Below, one piece after another: positions 5,851 through 6,209 of a stretch of DNA of 6,209 bases. Under the pieces are notes generated by a model. That model did not search any database. It was not told the origin of the DNA and saw only the letters and a list, made by a program, of their open reading frames with translations. This stretch comes from Gammaproteobacteria bacterium (GTDB taxonomy: Bacteria; Pseudomonadota; Gammaproteobacteria; UBA6429; Thiohalophilaceae), in contig JAOUOK010000122.1 of assembly GCA_029880425.1 (NCBI GenBank), positions 1-6,209 on the forward strand, read 5' to 3'. The first letter of the stretch is position 1. Every line of letters begins with the position of its first letter. Position numbers and translations under genes: made by a program.

Positions 5851-6209
5851 TTATGCATTTGGATCAAATACAAATTCAACTTCGCGAAAATGATCAAATA
5901 AACCGGAATCTGACTTTGGAACCGGTAAAGGTGATGCCTTATTTACTGCCATTTCAACTGAACGATCAAAGGCAATGTTACCACTGCTTTGCAAAATACG
6001 AACACTGACTACGTCACCACTTGGAATTAATCTTACCAGCACTTTGCACTTCATCCCTTTCTGATAACTCGCCGGAAAAATCCAGCTACGTGTTATCTGG
6101 TCACGTATCATTACTTTATATTTTGCAACTTCACCCAGCTCATAGGCAGCACGTTTTTGCTGTTCGGCCAAGCGTTTTTTCTCAGCTATTTTTTCCTGAC
6201 GTTCTTTTT
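5851..6209 (-). CDS. tolA: TolA, C-terminal part (gene cut by the window edge)
   Basis: TolA is the inner-membrane protein that spans the periplasm and transmits the proton-motive force from TolQR to TolB/Pal. The visible 118 codons are the end of the long helical domain II (charged KERQEKIAEKKR, then LAEQQKRAAYELGEV) and the globular domain III, which contains KYKVMIRDQITRSWIFPASY, KCKVLVRLIPSGDVVSVRI and AFDRSVEMAV, ending FREVEFVFDPNA. The reading frame stays open to base 6209, so the TTG at 6171 is an internal Leu codon and the real start lies outside the window. Domain III has only one cysteine (in KCKVLV). The second one, which forms a disulfide with it in E. coli TolA, is replaced in the AFDRSVE segment. 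tolQ and tolR are expected upstream. Confidence 0.93.
   Translation of the reverse strand, partial: KERQEKIAEKKRLAEQQKRAAYELGEVAKYKVMIRDQITRSWIFPASYQKGMKCKVLVRLIPSGDVVSVRILQSSGNIAFDRSVEMAVNKASPLPVPKSDSGLFDHFREVEFVFDPNA

Noticed and set aside
5851..6171. A short 106-residue protein starting at TTG 6171
   Set aside because: The frame continues upstream to the window edge with TolA-like charged helix sequence, so this is the end of tolA and TTG is an internal Leu codon.

Overview
The window is a chromosomal segment of a gammaproteobacterium. All genes are on the minus strand, so transcription runs from high to low coordinates. The evidence is a complete Gram-negative Tol-Pal module in the usual gene order, a QueE and QueC of the type found in Pseudomonas and relatives (QueE has short spacing after its radical-SAM cysteines and a C-terminus ending HKYLWDDEPGR), and a tRNA-Lys(UUU) at the end of the block, where Pseudomonas and Escherichia also carry one. 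A long-form YeeE/YedE sulfur transporter is compatible with a sulfur-active lineage, but the species cannot be named from this window.

Layout in transcription order: the 3' part of tolA (cut by the window edge at 6209), tolB, pal, cpoB (ybgF), queE, queC, a yeeE/yedE-type transporter gene, and tRNA-Lys(UUU) with an intrinsic terminator. Genes from tolA to queE are tightly packed, with gaps of 20, 47, 1 and 4 nt, and look like one transcription unit. A 101-nt gap before queC is mostly filled by a repeat element with inverted ends. queC is followed by a 143-nt gap that holds a good sigma-70 promoter for the transporter gene. The tRNA has its own stable-RNA-type promoter. No gene-free stretch exceeds 300 nt.

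TolA (inner membrane), TolB (periplasm), Pal (outer-membrane lipoprotein) and CpoB (periplasm) make up the envelope-constriction machinery, which pulls the outer membrane inward at division and coordinates it with peptidoglycan synthesis. QueE and QueC make 7-carboxy-7-deazaguanine and convert it to preQ0, the queuosine precursor used in tRNA modification. They are joined to the envelope operon only by position. The transporter probably imports thiosulfate or a related sulfur compound and looks like an insertion into an otherwise conserved queC to tRNA-Lys junction.

I see no overtly new multi-gene system. The points worth a second look are small-scale: an 11-bp perfect hairpin inside the start of queE, two mutually exclusive hairpins between tolB and pal, an AUG-UGA start-stop overlapping the GTG start of pal, the repeat element between queE and queC, a palindrome over the -35 box of the transporter promoter, a TolA C-terminal domain with only one cysteine, and the transporter's position itself.
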